This document shows positions 33,955 through 44,926 of a stretch of DNA of 64,000 bases, in pieces. A program made the translations under genes and the position numbers. Each line of letters begins with the position of its first letter. Positions within the stretch are counted from its first letter, which is position 1. This DNA is from Valencia hispanica (taxonomy: Eukaryota; Chordata; Actinopteri; Cyprinodontiformes; Valenciidae): the NCBI GenBank assembly GCA_963556495.2, contig OY747707.1:4672001-4736000 (forward strand). The letters run 5' to 3'. Below the pieces are notes generated by a model, which was not told the origin of the DNA, did not search any database, and saw only the letters and a list, made by a program, of their open reading frames with translations.

Positions 33955-33979
33955 TTACCTGAACTTGTACCACAACCTT

Positions 33980-35020
33980 CTGATATCCCGTCTAGAAAAC
34001 CTCATCGGTATTCGAGGTTCTACCTTGGAAAGATCGTTTCGTGTCCCAAACAAAGTTTCACATCGCCCCTGTCTCCTCTCCCATGTGGGGTTCCTCAGGG
34101 ATCACTTCATGGCCCCTTGTTATTTTCTTTGTATTCATAGTCAGTCTTTAGTCTTTAGGAAACATGGGTGTTCTTTTCATTTTATGCTGTCCTTGACACC
34201 CAGGTTTACGTACCTCTTAAATGTGACCACTCTGTCAAAAAGAATAGTAGAGGTCATGCTATTCAATCCTAGTGTGTCTAGTGGTCCTTGTGTGAATGAC
34301 TTTGGCTTGCTGGCTCCATACTTAAAATCTACTATGACTAACCACGGAGTAAAAATGGACAGTAATTTTACTTTAGACAAGCAGATAAGTGGAGTGATGA
34401 AATCTTTTTTTTTTTTTTTATCAGCTGAGGAAGATTGCCAAGGTTAAACATTTGCTTTTAAAACAAGATTTTGAAACAGTGAGTCATGCTTTTATTACAT
34501 CACCTTGATTACTGTAATTCATTGTACCTTGTCTCCCGATCCCACCTCTACTGTCTATAACAGAAGGCAGCTGCACGCCTGATATCTGGTGCAAAGAAGA
34601 GAGAACACATAAACCCAGTTCTAGCCTCAGTTCACTGGCCTGTTCATTTTAAAGTGATTTTATTTGTTTTTAAACGAGAACTATTATGCAAATGTCACTT
34701 TTTTCATCCTTTTGTGTCGCCATTTGGGTCTCTGCTGCCTCTATAAACGCTCCAAACATGACGCTAATTTGCATAAAAGTGACGGAACCCTCCGAACAGC
34801 TCATTCTGAAAGGGACTGAAACCGTCAGGAATGGAGCTGCTGAGATCGCTTTATGTGAGAATGAAGAACTTCATTAACATGTTTTTGTTTGTTTTGTTTT
34901 TTTACAGACCACAGACCTGTTATAACTGGTTTAAAAACAGACATAATATGTCCCCTTTAAATCTCTGCATGGTCTCGCCCCACGCCATCTTTCAGAGCTT
35001 TTGAAAGTACATTCCCCCTC
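33980..35020 (+). pseudogene. L2-type LINE reverse transcriptase, decayed and interrupted
   Basis: Early on it has ISRLENLIGIRGSTLE, then a VPQGS-like motif (GTTCCTCAGGGATCACTTC, about 34088-34106) in another frame. The catalytic box appears altered: TATGCTGTCCTTGACACCC reads Y-A-V-L-D-T where YADDT is expected. Later segments give MTNHGVKMDSNFTLDKQI, AAARLISGAKKREHINPV and LASVHWPVHFKVILFVFK. The frame then continues beyond the nested element as SLHGLAPRHLSELL, so VFK and SLHG join perfectly when the insertion is removed. Confidence 0.8.
34674..34956 (-). mobile_element. PiggyBac-like non-autonomous element, copy 2
   Basis: Flanked by TTAA at 34670-34673 and 34957-34960. The right end reversed is AGGGGACATATTATG; the left end is ACGAGAACTATTATGC. 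The interior matches copy 1 (11982-12468) in reverse orientation, including CAGACCTGTTATAAC and CTTCATTAACATGTTT. One TTAA plus the flanks restores an uninterrupted LINE reading frame, which is strong evidence for a precise TTAA insertion. TTTAAA as target would fit equally well by sequence. Confidence 0.85.
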
Positions 35021-35372
35021 TCGGTCCGTGAGGTCAGGGCAGGGCAGGTGAGGTAACTTTTCTTCACTCTGCTACTTTTCTCTCCTACTACTCTCCAGTT
35101 GTATTCTTTGCTGTTATTTCGACTGTTAACTTTGTTTTCTCTCAGTGTTTTTCTCTCTATAGAAGCTCCACCTGGTCTGGTATCCTGCTTAGCTACAATG
35201 CCCTGTTGGACGGGGGGCATCGAGCGGGGTGAAGCTCCCAGTAGCATCCCCCGTGTCCTGTTATCAACTTTTTACTTTCTTTAACATAGAAAGTACTCTT
35301 ACATCAGTTCTGTCGCTACATGTTGTTTAAGCGCTGCACTTGTATTGCAGTTGATTTGTGCGTTATATTTTT

Positions 35373-35660
35373 ACGTCCGCCAAAGAGGTTGTGTTATCGC
35401 CAGGGTTTGTTTGTCTGCCTGTCTGACTGTCTGTTAGCAGCATGACTCGAAATGTTGTAGGTGGATTTTGATGTCATTTTCAGGAAATGTCTGCAACGGG
35501 ACCAGGAACAAGTGATTAAAAGTTGGGGGTGGTGGGAAAACCGCCATTATGGAAAAAGTGATTTTCGTGAATAACAACTCGACTAATAATGATATCAGTG
35601 TGAATCCAGCTGATAAAGGTATGTTTTCATGATCAAGGAATCTAAAAAAGCTGGAATTAG
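35373..35660 (-). repeat. LINE-like tail repeat, third copy, minus strand
   Basis: Minus-strand counterpart of 5344-5481 and 25905-26063: CGTCCGCCAAAGAGGTTGTG at its 3' end, CTGTCTGTTAGCAGCATGAC, ATTTTCAGGAAATGTCTGCA, then a longer upstream part with AATGATATCAGTGTGAATCC. It is inserted in the 3' untranslated region of the L2-type LINE. Confidence 0.55.
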
Positions 35661-35725
35661 ATCCCAACATCGGCAGTTTCTGCTGTTGTAAAGTTCTATA
35701 TAAATAAAGTTGGCTTGCCTTGCTT

Positions 35726-36204
35726 TTTTTGTTGTTGAAAGATCCGTCTTCAGTTTGGTTCTGGAAACAGAATCGCCAACACTCCGGACCTTACAAAGAA
35801 ATTCAAAGAGGAACGGGTTCAGTTTGGACCTAGTTTTTACGATTCAGATTGAAAATTTATGTTTTGAGGCTGCTTTAGATTCAATCTGAAGCCCCCCTGA
35901 TAGTTGAAAATAAGAGCGCAACCTTCTTTAACATATAACGCTGCTAAACCAGCTCCTCTGGGCTCTTCTGAATGTGCTCAGAAGAGCAGGTAGATAGGAG
36001 ACAGAAGCTCGCTCCGGCTCGTTTCGCTTCCTTAGGGTCAGATGTCGAGGGGTTTGTGGAGAAGGTACCATGCTGCAGGGTGCATCTTAACGCCTGCAGC
36101 TCTCAGAGACAGGATGCTTCAGTTCTGTTGGAACGTTTGAGTACAGAGGCTGTCAGGAAGCTGGCTGTCAGGGGACTTCATGGTTCACTCATTGATCATT
36201 GATC
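35726..36204. other. Unannotated stretch, no recognisable gene
   Basis: No feature recognised. Confidence 0.45.
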
Positions 36205-36795
36205 ACAATCTGCCAAAACAAGCCCAAATCATCATTCCTCCACCACCGTGCTTGACAAGAAGGAACAGCTTCTCTCTGCTGATCCGCGTGTTTTGGTTTC
36301 CACCCTCCTGGTCCAACATCTCTACTCTAGTCTTGTCCGTCATCCAGATGCAGCTCTGCTAACCTCAGTTCTGCTGCCATCTTGTTTCTAGAGAGCAGAG
36401 GGGTTCTCATTGTCATGACCTTTAACCTTTGACCTGCTAACTGTAGAGTCTATGATGGAGCTCTGGGGTTTCTGGCCATTTATCTGAGTTTCCCGCTCTG
36501 ACCTTGGGCTGAATGTGCTGGGGCGTCCACTCCTGGGAAGGCTGGCAGCTGGCTGAGATGTTTTCCTCTCTGGTGGATTTTGGAAATGACCTTTGACCCT
36601 TCCCTTGTTGATGAGCTGCAATAGTTGCTTATGTCACACACACACACACCTGGATGCTCCACAGGAGAAAACTGCCAAAAGCTGCTGCTTTTATAGAGGA
36701 GCTCACCCAGAACCCGGCTGCTCCTTTTTTCTTCTCAGTCGAATGTAAAGTATGAAGGGTGCACTTAATTTTCTCATCACCGCTCCAACGCTGAA
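36205..36795 (-). pseudogene. Tc1-like transposon and transposase relic, minus strand
   Basis: On the minus strand the order is: a 5' terminal part with GTGCACCCTTC (about 36755-36765) and ACTGCCAAAAGC-type reversed words, an N-terminal segment around 36610-36400 (GRPSTFSPRSERETQINGQK), then KTSVEMLDQEGGNQNTRI-like text and VKHGGGGMMIWACFG (36256-36212). This is the Tc1 order from DNA binding to the second catalytic region. The C-terminal third and the other end are missing, and several frameshifts occur. Confidence 0.65.
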
Positions 36796-38194
36796 ACTGT
36801 ATTAACAAGAGCAAACTGCAAAGTTTTCTTTGCACTCATTCGGTATGAAATGAAAAACTGTGAAACTGCCAAACAAACAGGACAGACTATATTCATTTAT
36901 TTACCAGAACAGGATGCAGATTCTCTGTGGTTTTCTAAAAATAAGACTATTTTCCATTCAAGCAATTAGCGCCCCCTGAGGAGCAGAAAAGCTTCTGAGA
37001 TTTATTCACCCAACAGAAAGCATGGTGCGTTTCTCATTTTAGACCCAGAATGCAGAAATGATCTCCCAAGCACAGCGAGAGGGAGGAAAAATTCAGCTAT
37101 TCATAGAGACATACATTCTGGATGCAGCATGGGCTCCGAAATACATTATTATTGGTATTATTAACACAATACAGAATGAAATGTTAATATATGTGAGTCT
37201 GAAGGAAGGATTCGTATTTATTTCCTCTGTTGAGGCTGAGAGGAAGAAGTTCTGGAGAAAATTGAGTTTAGCAGCTGAGGAATAAAGAAACAATTTATGA
37301 AAGATGCAAACTGTGGTAATTATTACGCAACGTCCTGCATCTCAGAGGACGGGGGAAACTTTCCACCCAGGCATATTTTCTGATCCTTTCCTCCACGCTC
37401 AACCTGACCCAGTTCAACCATTAAGTGATAGTCCGTGTCGAGTCACGCCTGCCCGCGCTCCCCCCTCCAGGGAGCGGGAAGAGAGTTAATCGGATTTCTC
37501 CTCCTCCTGCACACAGGAGGGGAATGTCGGCCGACAAGCTGAAGCAACTCTGGGATTTGTGTTATCGATAAAACATCAGCGGCACGCCCCCCCTGAACGG
37601 GAATACGTAAGGAAGGAGCTCTCCGCCGCTCCGGCTTCACTCAGGAGCAGGAAAACCCGGAGCAGTTCCCAGAGTTTGATCAGGAAAACAACTCAAGTCT
37701 CCTTTCTAAACGACCAGACAGTGTTTGAATCAGAAGGTGAGCAGAATGAGGCGTCCTGTAAATGTTTAGCTGCTGAAGGAGTGAACAGTAACAGGGGTAA
37801 ATGTTCTGTCAACCAGCTGCAGGTACTGATCAACTCTCAATTCTCATTTCCACTGGGAATTAATCGCTAATACTCAGGAACCTGTTACCATTGCAGCACC
37901 ACAACAGGTCCAGTCAGTAGTCATTCATAAACTTAAGATTGCAGAAACGCAGAGAAAATCCAAAGTTCTGAATTTGTTGTTTATTTCCTCCAACCTAACG
38001 AGTCAATTTCCTGGTAACTTCTGGTTTGTTTTCCAGATTAAGCGCCGCTGGACGTTTCCTTTCCCAAACCGAACTGAAATCTGTCCACATGGACATGGAC
38101 ACGTCCAACGTCTTCTGGAGAAAGGTTTGGATGGCCAGACGAGACAAAGATGAAGAAAGAAGACACTAGTTTGGATTTTGAACTGTTGTTTTGC
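36796..38194. other. Unannotated stretch, no recognisable gene
   Basis: A 103-codon plus-strand frame at 37559-37870 and others show no known domain. TTGTTTTCCAGATTAAG at about 38028 resembles a splice acceptor, but no coding support follows. Confidence 0.45.
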
Positions 38195-38646
38195 GCATCA
38201 TGCACACACCCTCATTATGAAAAATACACGAAGAAATGCACAAGATGCAGCTTTTAAGTTAAAGGCAATCTCTGGCCGTCAAAGAAGGAAATAGAGCGAC
38301 TGCACGTAGGCTTGGCATCAATGAATCGATGTTGAGACGTTGGGTTTAGTGGGAAAGAAGAGGAAGATGACTATAGCAACCATTTACTTTTTTGGAAGGC
38401 TAAAGTATGTGTTATTTTCTAACCGGGCATGTTACTGTCGTGTTGGTGTTGTGTCGGTGCCGTACTGCAGAGTTTCAGGCAGAGTAAAAAAAAAAAAAAA
38501 GCATGTCTTCGATGAAAACAATAGAAAAAAAATCTTCCGTGTACAAATCTCATGTTGCGCGCTATACATGTACAAAATGTATTTTCTTTTTAAATTTAGC
38601 TGGTGCGGCTTATATTTAGGAGCGCTCACTGGTCCGAAAATTACGG
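38195..38646 (+). mobile_element. Pogo-like element, copy 2, left end missing
   Basis: Matches the element at 4786-5654 in the same orientation: GCACACACCCTCATTATGAA, CTTTTAAGTTAAAGGCAATC, GGCATCAATGAATCGATG, then a 3' region ending GGTCCGAAAATTACGG and TA at 38647-38648. Transposase remains are too broken to read. The right terminal repeat is well preserved. Confidence 0.65.
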
Positions 38647-38648
38647 TA

Positions 38649-39402
38649 GCCCTTTATCCTACGACAATTCCAAAGGCGCCATAGGCATGCTTAGAGAATC
38701 CGACGGAGTTCGGAAGCGGGATTTTCAGGGATGCGTTCATCTCAAAACACCAACCGGAGCGTGCTGGTACCGTTCTTCACCCTGTCCCACAACAACCATG
38801 TCCGATGCGGGATAAATTAAATCCGGTCTGCCGGAAGAATTCAGACGAGCCTCTCGGTCATGACTGACGGTGACGCAGACGTTTTCCAACAAAGAGCGGG
38901 AGGTAGTTTATGCGCGCGTGATTTAAAATTGAAAACCCTCGAAGAAGCTAGTTTCACACACAGCCATGCAGGTAGGGAAGAAAAACTCTCCATCCCAGGG
39001 ATGGATTTTTATCCATATTATTTATAGACCTCATGACACGAAGCTGACATTTTTAAACATAACATATAAAGAAATCCAAACCCAATGGACTATTTCAAAG
39101 TTATAAACACGCATTGCATAATCCTACTGACTAGCATTTTACCTGTAATGTATCGCCGCGCACTGAACGAGCATAAAGCCGGACGTGAGGTTATTTTCTG
39201 TTTTTGACAAAACTCACAGCCTGTTTTGAAAGAAAAATTCTGAATTACAACACACATCAGGGTTCTAAATATAATTTACAAGATTTTGGCTTTAAGTTTT
39301 TTTTTTACTTAACCTGTGAGAGCCAGAAAATCTTTCCTGCCCACAGCCATCAAGATCTAAAACAACCCCTTAAAGAATTTATTGTATGAGCTACACCAAC
39401 AC
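38649..39402. other. Unannotated stretch, no recognisable gene
   Basis: No feature recognised. Confidence 0.45.
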
Positions 39403-39450
39403 TTGATTTCCCTCTGGGATCAATAAAGTCTTTTTTGAATTGAATTGAAT
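39403..39450 (+). repeat. LINE 3' tail
   Basis: TTTCCCTCTGGGATCAATAA followed by AGTC and GAATTGAATTGAATT is a typical fish LINE tail (Rex1-like). No coding part is attached. Confidence 0.5.
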
Positions 39451-40559
39451 TACTCCCACTCTAACTACCACTTCTTTTTGGCTTCTGCTCAAAAGCTCAA
39501 AAGTGTAGACCACCCAAATACCTTTACCTGACAAAAATAACAGTTTACATCCCACATGCTTGTGAAGCATCTCATTTAAAAGCTCTGGACTGCAAGTGCT
39601 ACACAAAATAGACATTATTTAGAATATTTCTAAAAATAGTAGCTTTTTCATTCTCAGAAATAAACAATGGTGGAAAGAGGAATTTATATCCTACCTTTTT
39701 TTTTTAGCTATTGGACTTTCTTGGGCCGATATCTCACACTATATTTCTTTATGGAAAATACACTTAGATACAATTATCCTGTTATTCTTTTCTGTTTATT
39801 ATTAATTTGGGATGTTTTCAGATGTAATCACTGCACGTTATTATCATTATGCTCATTTATACCATTTTGTTTATTTGAAAATGGCTACGATTAAAAGGTA
39901 TTTCTAATCCTTACCAAATCTGTGTTTCCCTGACGTCACTTTTTCCGCTGCTATGTTGGCGTCATGGTTTTCTGACTTGCTTTCTTCTCGTTTTTGGCTC
40001 GTATCTGTACGGTTCGATGCCACCACCACCTCTAGAAGCACCAGAACCTGCTGCATGTTCCACCTCTAAAACCATCTCAAGGGTAAAACTGGAGGAAGAA
40101 TCTTCTGAGCCTTCAAATATGAGTGCCTCCATCGTGCCTGACAGCGGTAGTCTTCGGACTGACCAACCTGAGCGATTCTGTCGCTGACGTCACATAATGG
40201 ATACGTAGTTTTGAAGCCGCGGTTAAGCAAATATTTCTGAAACTCTAATTATCGCGTAAAATCAAGTCTATTCGCCTGATAAATTTACACAACCGCATAC
40301 TTTGACAAGATGCATTATGTCATAATACATTTACATGAAGTCAGCTTCGTCGGAATTGTATGCCTCAAACATTATCAATGATTCTTAACAATTCTCTTAA
40401 TTCCAGCTTTCCCGAGTCGTGTTACAATTTATATCACACTCTCTGCAACGAATCAGCCCTTCAGATGAGCAGCATCATGGAAAGGAGGAGGCGATCTAAC
40501 GCCTCCTCCACCAAACAAGATGAGAATTCTGCCATGTGTAGTCCGTGCAATGCTGTAAT
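39451..40559. other. Unannotated stretch, no recognisable gene
   Basis: No gene recognised. The last eight bases (GCTGTAAT, 40552-40559) are the target duplication of the hAT element that follows. Confidence 0.45.
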
Positions 40560-41530
40560 TAGGGGTGTCAAATTATCGCGTTAATTCCGATTAATTAAAT
40601 GCTGCCATATTTAGCGCGCTATGATGTTTAATCGCGTTAATCAAATTTTTAATCTTTAACTTTACAGTTTCTGCATGCGAGTTCCCTTTAAATAAAACCC
40701 GTTTTATGCACTGGGCTTCTTTTGCTTGAGTTGTTCGGGGTTAACCACACCCTGAAGTGGACATCGGTTGGCTGTTAAACTCATCAAAAGATGACTGGCT
40801 TCCATCGTGGTGGGGAGGGCGAGGTGAGGAGGAACGGTGAGTTGCCGACAATGTTGGCAACTTTGCTATATTTGGAGACTTTTTAGACCCCTCTAGCGAT
40901 TCTTTCTCAAAAAAAAAACCAAACAAAAAAAACATCTAGTGACAAATCTATCAACTTTTTATGGGGTTATTGGAAACTTTTGGGTGAAGCATGTAAAGTT
41001 GTTCCTCTTCTCACCGAGCAGCGGGGCGCTCTCCCGTCTCAGAGCTCACAGTAAGCAACCAGTCTGCACCGCACACTGCAGCTCCGCCTGGCCGTCCAGG
41101 TCCACCGGTATGGCAAGCCATCGGCATCAAAAATAATGCGTATATTACATGTTTTAACCCGTAACACAGCTGGACTCAGAAGATATTTTCCCCACTGCGT
41201 CCAGAACGCTAATGAATCGCGCATGCTCGAAGCACAAGGTTGCAGGCGCCACTTGTGACTAGTCACAAAAACAGCAGAATGTAAATGGCTGGGACTGCAT
41301 CTGTTCAAGTGTGTTAAATACAATAAATGACTTCATAAAGCCAATTTTTTAATTACATGCATCAAACTTTTTTTCTACCACAATAATGTAATGGATTTAA
41401 AAGAAAATGCCTCAAGATGAGGGCTTTTCTCAGCAATTATTAGGTGAGATTAAAAGAGATTAATTAGATTAATTAATTACAGATCATAATTAATTAATCT
41501 CAAAGTTTTTTTAATCTAATGACAGCACTA
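40560..41530. mobile_element. hAT element with perfect 8-bp target duplication
   Basis: Begins TAGGGGTGTCA and ends TGACAGCACTA, inverted at 9 of 11 bases. Identical GCTGTAAT flanks are at 40552-40559 and 41531-41538. Both subterminal regions are rich in TTAATTAA words (ATCGCGTTAATTCCGATTAA at left, TAATTAATTACAGATC at right). The 971-bp interior shows no transposase motif I recognise, so this is probably non-autonomous. Confidence 0.9.
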
Positions 41531-41538
41531 GCTGTAAT

Positions 41539-42599
41539 ATCGTGCAAATACCAGCAATATGCTAAAACATTTGTCTACCCAGCATGAAACGAATGGTGTG
41601 TTCCATTTGTAGTCGGAAGTTGAAAATTCTGATTTCCGAGTGGGAAAAATCCCCGGGATAGCCCACCGAAGTCGAACTTTCCACTCGGAAGGTCTGAGAT
41701 CTTTTCTTCTGCCGACTTTGACTATCAATATGGCCGCTCAATGCACCAACAACATGAAGTTGTGGTGGAAATATGTTTGCTTTGCAAGACACACTTATAA
41801 AAGTGTGTCTAAAATCAGTGCAACATGTAGAGCCTGCAACTCTAAACTTAACATAAAAGAGGTGTTTGCATATGGAAAAGTACAGCGTATAACGAGGTTT
41901 GTAAAAGAGGTACTAACAACAGTGGCTAACTGGACGTCGCCATATTGATGGCATGGAAGTGCTAACGTAGCTGATCGAACAAGATCGACATTCATATTCT
42001 ATGTCCTGCATTAGCACACCGACGCCTTGCAACTGCAAGCAGCAGGCACAGATTCATTTCTAATAAAAGCCGAGGTACGTACAGATATTTTACAGTCTCG
42101 TGTGTTTTAGACGACGATGATGATGATGATGATGATGATGGCGGACACAGGCAGGCCGACACAGATAGCTCTCAGGCAGCTATCTGTCACCGAGCGGTGA
42201 CCATGTTCGTTGTGAAGGTCTTACATCCCTTCTCCACTGTGGGGCAACCCCATCTTCAGTAGTGGTTTAGCTAAAGTTAGAAGGTTTACAGCCCATTTTA
42301 GCCCATATCTACGGTCAACTTTTAGGAGTAATGTCACAGCATGTGTTTTTCTAGTGGCTAATACATCATCAGAATGATATGTTAAATTGTGTTGTTGATT
42401 ATATCCCAACCATTGTAAATATTATTGACAAATTATGTTAGGGAGATGGTGAGGGTCTTAAATTCCAGATATGAACCCCCATAAGTTCAATATGTTCATG
42501 TTCACAGCCTTGTGCAGATATAATTTGAGAGAAAAAAATGAAATGATTGGCCCTAGGTACAGGAGATTGTGTAGAAATCATTTCTTGCCACTCATTGAA
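41539..42599. other. Unannotated stretch with GAT microsatellite and repeat-like text
   Basis: About 41585-41720 has GTAGTCGGAAGTTGAAAATT and AGTCGAACTTTCCACTCGGA, an imperfect inverted arrangement typical of a dispersed fish repeat. A GAT microsatellite lies at 42114-42140. No gene recognised. Confidence 0.4.
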
Positions 42600-42800
42600 C
42601 TACTCAGGAACTGAAACGGAATTGGATTGATAGACAGAATCGACAACGGCATTGACATTGATAAAAACGGATCAATTCCCACCCCTAGCAGCAAAGACTG
42701 CTTTTGAGAAGCTGGGAGCTGAAGACGGCGGATGGATGGAGCGGCTGGTTGGCTTTGGAGCAGATGCTGCAGCAGCGAACATGGAGCAAGGAAGAGGTTG
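42600..42800. repeat. Probable hAT end and transposase scrap
   Basis: AACGGATCAATTCCCACCCC then CTAG is a reversed fish hAT-type terminus. Immediately right, the plus strand reads WMERLVGFGADAAAANME, reminiscent of the LVGFGADGA segment of ZNF862/KIAA1586-like hAT transposases. Relationship between the two is uncertain. Confidence 0.4.
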
Positions 42801-43589
42801 GAGAGCATGTAATGCCTTTTTCAGATACATCCTATAACACCTTTTGAAAACAACCTATGATATACAATATGTTGTACAGAAAAGCAAGAAGTGTTACATT
42901 TTTATGTCACTCATTTGAGTTGAAAAACTCCCTGTACAAAAGCAGGAGCCCTTTGTTCCTTTGCTTTAGGATCTCCTCTACGTACTGTCGAAGACTGTGT
43001 ACGACTTGATCCCAAAATCTCAGAGGGCGCTCCATGCAGTAGACCAAATATCTCCAAGTCATACATTAAACGCATTCCAGTATGACACAAACTGGACACA
43101 TTATACATTATACTCACACGCCTATGCATCAAACACATCCAGAACAATGTAAGAAAATAAAGCTATTCTGTTTACGTTTTCACGGACAAAAAATATAATT
43201 CTTGTTGTTGTGTGTTCATTATTCGCAACGCTATCGTTTGTTCGTGTGTTCGAGAGATAGTTGGGTGGTGTCTTGGGAAAACAATTACTTTAACAAGTAG
43301 ATCTTCTCCAAATCAAAAAAATTTAATAAAATGAGAAAATAAATAAATAAAACACATGTAGACCAGAGAGCCATACTCCCATGACCCCCTGAGCAGCCCT
43401 GCAAGGATTAAAGATCTGGTCCCCTGTTGCACAGCCTGGACGAAGCCACATTGCCCCACATGGATCCGAGGTTCGACTATCCTTCAGAGCTTCTTCTACA
43501 ACACCCCAGAGTAATCTTTCCCAGGGAGGCTAGTGTCATTCCTGAATAACTGGTAACTCCTCCCAAGGGGGGGGTAACTGTGATCATGT
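42801..43589. other. Unannotated stretch, no recognisable gene
   Basis: The right part (from about 43370) may be the 3' untranslated region of the LINE whose tail follows. Confidence 0.4.
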
Positions 43590-43661
43590 TAATCTGTAAA
43601 GCACTTTGAGATGCTATTTTGTATGAAAAGCGCTTTATAAATAAAGTTTTGATTTGATTTG
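43590..43661 (+). repeat. L2-type LINE 3' tail
   Basis: AATCTGTAAAGCACTTTGAG, GCGCTTTATAAATAAAG and TTTGATTTGATTTGA form a complete fish LINE tail. No reverse transcriptase part is attached. Confidence 0.6.
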
Positions 43662-43752
43662 ACCACCTAATTGCATCGAATCATAGAGTTTAGAGCAATC
43701 CCTCCTCCTGAACAAGCAGCTGGAGACAGTGGAGAGGAAACACTCCCCTTTA

Positions 43753-44838
43753 CAGTCCTTCCAGGACTTTGCGGTGTGAACCTGCGCTCCGCTCCCCAAC
43801 TGGAGACTGACGAAAGCCACTTTAGCTTTTAAATGAACGTGATCAGAAGTCAGAAAGACTCTCTGAACGAGCTGTTTCCTGACCTGCCAGCTACCGTTTC
43901 AGTCCGAGGAAATCCTGCATCACGGACCGGTGGTTGGTACGACACCGGGCTCTTGTGAGCGACGCGCTCCAAAGCCTCAGTAACTCTTCAACGAGCTATC
44001 AGCTCCCTGTTAGCGAGATGCATTGAATCTGTTTCTTTTATTGATTTAGTTACCTGTACTCTGTGTGTAAAGTTAAAAAGGTCTGCGCTGGAGACTGGAA
44101 TTAAACGCCACTTCAGCCAAAGTTTTGAAATCAGAGAACATTTCTCCGATCGAAGTAATCAGAAGTAGGAAAGACTCTCTGAACGAGCAGTTTTCTGACC
44201 CACAAGCTATAGCTACAGCGGGAGGAAATCCCCCAGCATGCACCGGGCTCTTCGGAGTGAAGCGCTCCAAAGCCTCAGTAACTCTTCAATTCGCTGTAAG
44301 CTCCCGGTTAAAGCGACACATGGAGTACAGTGTCCAGGCCTGAGATGATGCTCAGATGATTTCATGGATTTTTAAAATTTATTTTACAGTTTTAGTTAAC
44401 CTCTGTGCGTAAAGTCAGCATCAAGTGGTCAGGGATGTGAATTGTATTCATTTAAAATGTTTTGCGTTGGAAAAATGTTTGTCAATCAAAGACATCCGTT
44501 TGTGTTCCACAACAATATTGCATGGGGTACTAAATAATTTACCGACACTTTCATGTAGAGAATGAGGAAACTGTAGCCTAGCAAGGTCCTTGGCAGTGAT
44601 TTTTGTTGGCAAATGCGACATATTTCCCTCTCGCTTCCTCTCACATAAGAAACAAAAAGTGTTCGTGATACGTGACGGCGTTAACTATAACGTCATGAGA
44701 CGGAGCATCGCGATTAGTCAAAGACGCGGTAAACTTCCGATGATTGGATAAAATTGCAAGATGTGCAGAATCCCCGGGGATTGGCTGAATTTGCGTTAAT
44801 AGTTGCGATCGCAACATCGCGGAATCCTGGAGGGACTG
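43753..44838 (-). mobile_element. hAT element with CGGBP1-like N-terminus, internally deleted
   Basis: The left end CAGTCCTTCCAGGACTTTGC matches the reversed right end CAGTCCCTCCAGGATTCCGC at most positions, so both terminal repeats seem present. On the minus strand the order is right terminal repeat, a noncoding leader with GATCGCAACTATTAACGC, a short N-terminal zinc-finger frame (44621-44448), then a partly duplicated copy of the hAT C-terminal half (family R1) at about 44440-44085 and 44080-43790. The central transposase is deleted. No clear 8-bp target duplication was found. Confidence 0.65.
44448..44621 (-). pseudogene. CGGBP1-like zinc-finger fragment of hAT transposase
   Basis: A 57-codon frame from ATG at 44621 to TGA at 44448. 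It begins MSHLPTKITAKDLARLQFP and continues with TPCNIVVEHKRMSLIDKH followed by FSNAKH. The pattern C-x(2-3)-C..H..H with CN(I/V)VVEHKR.S.IDKH corresponds to the N-terminal DNA-binding domain of CGGBP1 and of the hAT transposases it comes from. The first cysteine of the finger appears as serine (LFSTPC where LFCTSC is usual), so this copy is probably not a working finger. The stop comes right after the finger, where the element jumps to the 3' half. It is a transposon relic, not the host CGGBP1 gene: it lies between hAT ends. Confidence 0.65.
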
Positions 44839-44926
44839 AAGCCTTAAACGGCATGAAACCTCGAGCAGAACCAGAACCTGGTTCCGACAGAGATGAAATC
44901 CGCCGAGACGAGAGTCCGGTGTTCTG

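Larger units (their letters stand above)
33955..35725 (+). mobile_element. L2-type LINE 3' part with two nested insertions
   Basis: Decayed reverse transcriptase C-terminal half (separate entry), then a 3' untranslated region with CTCCACCTGGTCTGGTATCC and a tail TATATAAATAAAGTTGGCTT ending near 35725. Two foreign segments are nested: a piggyBac-like element at 34674-34956 and a LINE-like tail repeat on the minus strand at about 35373-35660. Confidence 0.75.

Noticed and set aside
33803..34447. 214-codon plus-strand reading frame
   Set aside because: Its second half is a decayed L2-type LINE reverse transcriptase read partly out of frame, and its first half is encoded by unrelated sequence with a poly-A run.
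36796..38194. Host exon suggested by a splice-acceptor-like TTGTTTTCCAG near 38028
   Set aside because: No coding frame with recognisable similarity follows, and the sequence soon runs into a pogo-like element.
44448..44621. Host CGGBP1 gene
   Set aside because: Only one short domain is present, between hAT ends and next to a hAT C-terminal half, so a transposon origin is far more likely.
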